From NCBI GenBank assembly GCA_902782395.1, contig CACZNF010000054.1, positions 1 through 5,494 on the forward strand: DNA of 5,494 bases, in the 5' to 3' direction. Of the stretch, positions 5,423-5,494 are shown one piece after another. Below the pieces are notes generated by a model. That model worked only from the letters and a program-made list of their open reading frames with translations, was not told where the DNA came from and made no database searches. Source of the stretch: an uncultured Erysipelotrichaceae bacterium (lineage in GTDB: Bacteria > Bacillota_I > Bacilli_A > RFN20 > CAG-826). Position numbers and translations under genes: made by a program. Position 1 is the first letter of the stretch, and every line of letters starts with the position of its first letter.

Positions 5423-5494
5423 ATGAATCAAATAGCCCAAACATACGCTGAAGCATTGTTCTCTTTAGGCTTAGAAGAAAAGAAACTTAATAAG
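5423..5494 (+). CDS. atpH: F1Fo ATP synthase subunit delta, N-terminal 24 residues
   Basis: Only the first 24 codons are inside the window; the gene continues beyond the right edge. The start MNQIAQTYAEALFSLGLEE matches the N-terminal helix of delta subunits (consensus near A-x-x-YA-x-AL-F), and the position directly after atpF is the standard operon order. There is no recognisable Shine-Dalgarno sequence in the AT-rich stretch before the ATG, but the start is only 7 bases after the atpF stop, so reinitiation by ribosomes finishing atpF is likely. Confidence 0.88.
   Translation, partial: MNQIAQTYAEALFSLGLEEKKLNK

Overview
The window is AT-rich, densely packed bacterial DNA. All 13 tryptophan codons I can assign are TGG, TGA is used as a stop, and Shine-Dalgarno sites of AGGAGG type precede several genes. 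This suggests a low-GC Gram-positive (uncultured Bacilli, Erysipelotrichia or Acholeplasma-like Mollicutes) using the standard bacterial code. A pyrophosphate-type phosphofructokinase and an F-ATP synthase whose c subunit looks sodium-coupled fit an anaerobic fermenter, probably host-associated. The taxon is an inference, not something read directly.

Layout. Positions 1-1573 (minus strand) hold a long nucleoside (uridine) kinase with an N-terminal TGS/ThrRS-like region and a P-loop kinase domain. Its reading frame is broken near 521-526 by what looks like one missing A in a short A run, and its C-terminus runs off the left edge. Positions 1574-1741 are a divergent intergenic region with a -10 element on each strand and AT-rich inverted repeats. 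Everything to the right is on the plus strand: a nicotinamidase (pncA, 1742-2263), a PPi-dependent phosphofructokinase (2309-3514), and the start of an F1Fo ATP synthase operon: an AtpI-like membrane protein (3514-3900), atpB (3893-4636), atpE (4633-4857), atpF (4873-5415) and the first 24 codons of atpH (5423 to the right edge).

How the genes relate. The kinase and the nicotinamidase are salvage enzymes (pyrimidine nucleosides; NAD precursors) read from one divergent control region. The phosphofructokinase stop codon overlaps the AtpI-like start codon by one base, and I see no terminator between pncA and atpH, so glycolytic commitment and the rotary ATPase are probably co-transcribed. The most informative observation is the c subunit, where Glu24 and Glu57 with Thr58 and Tyr62 match the two-carboxylate Na+-binding pattern known from Fusobacterium nucleatum. 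No wholly new system is evident; the window is mainly core metabolism with an unusual arrangement and ion-coupling signature.
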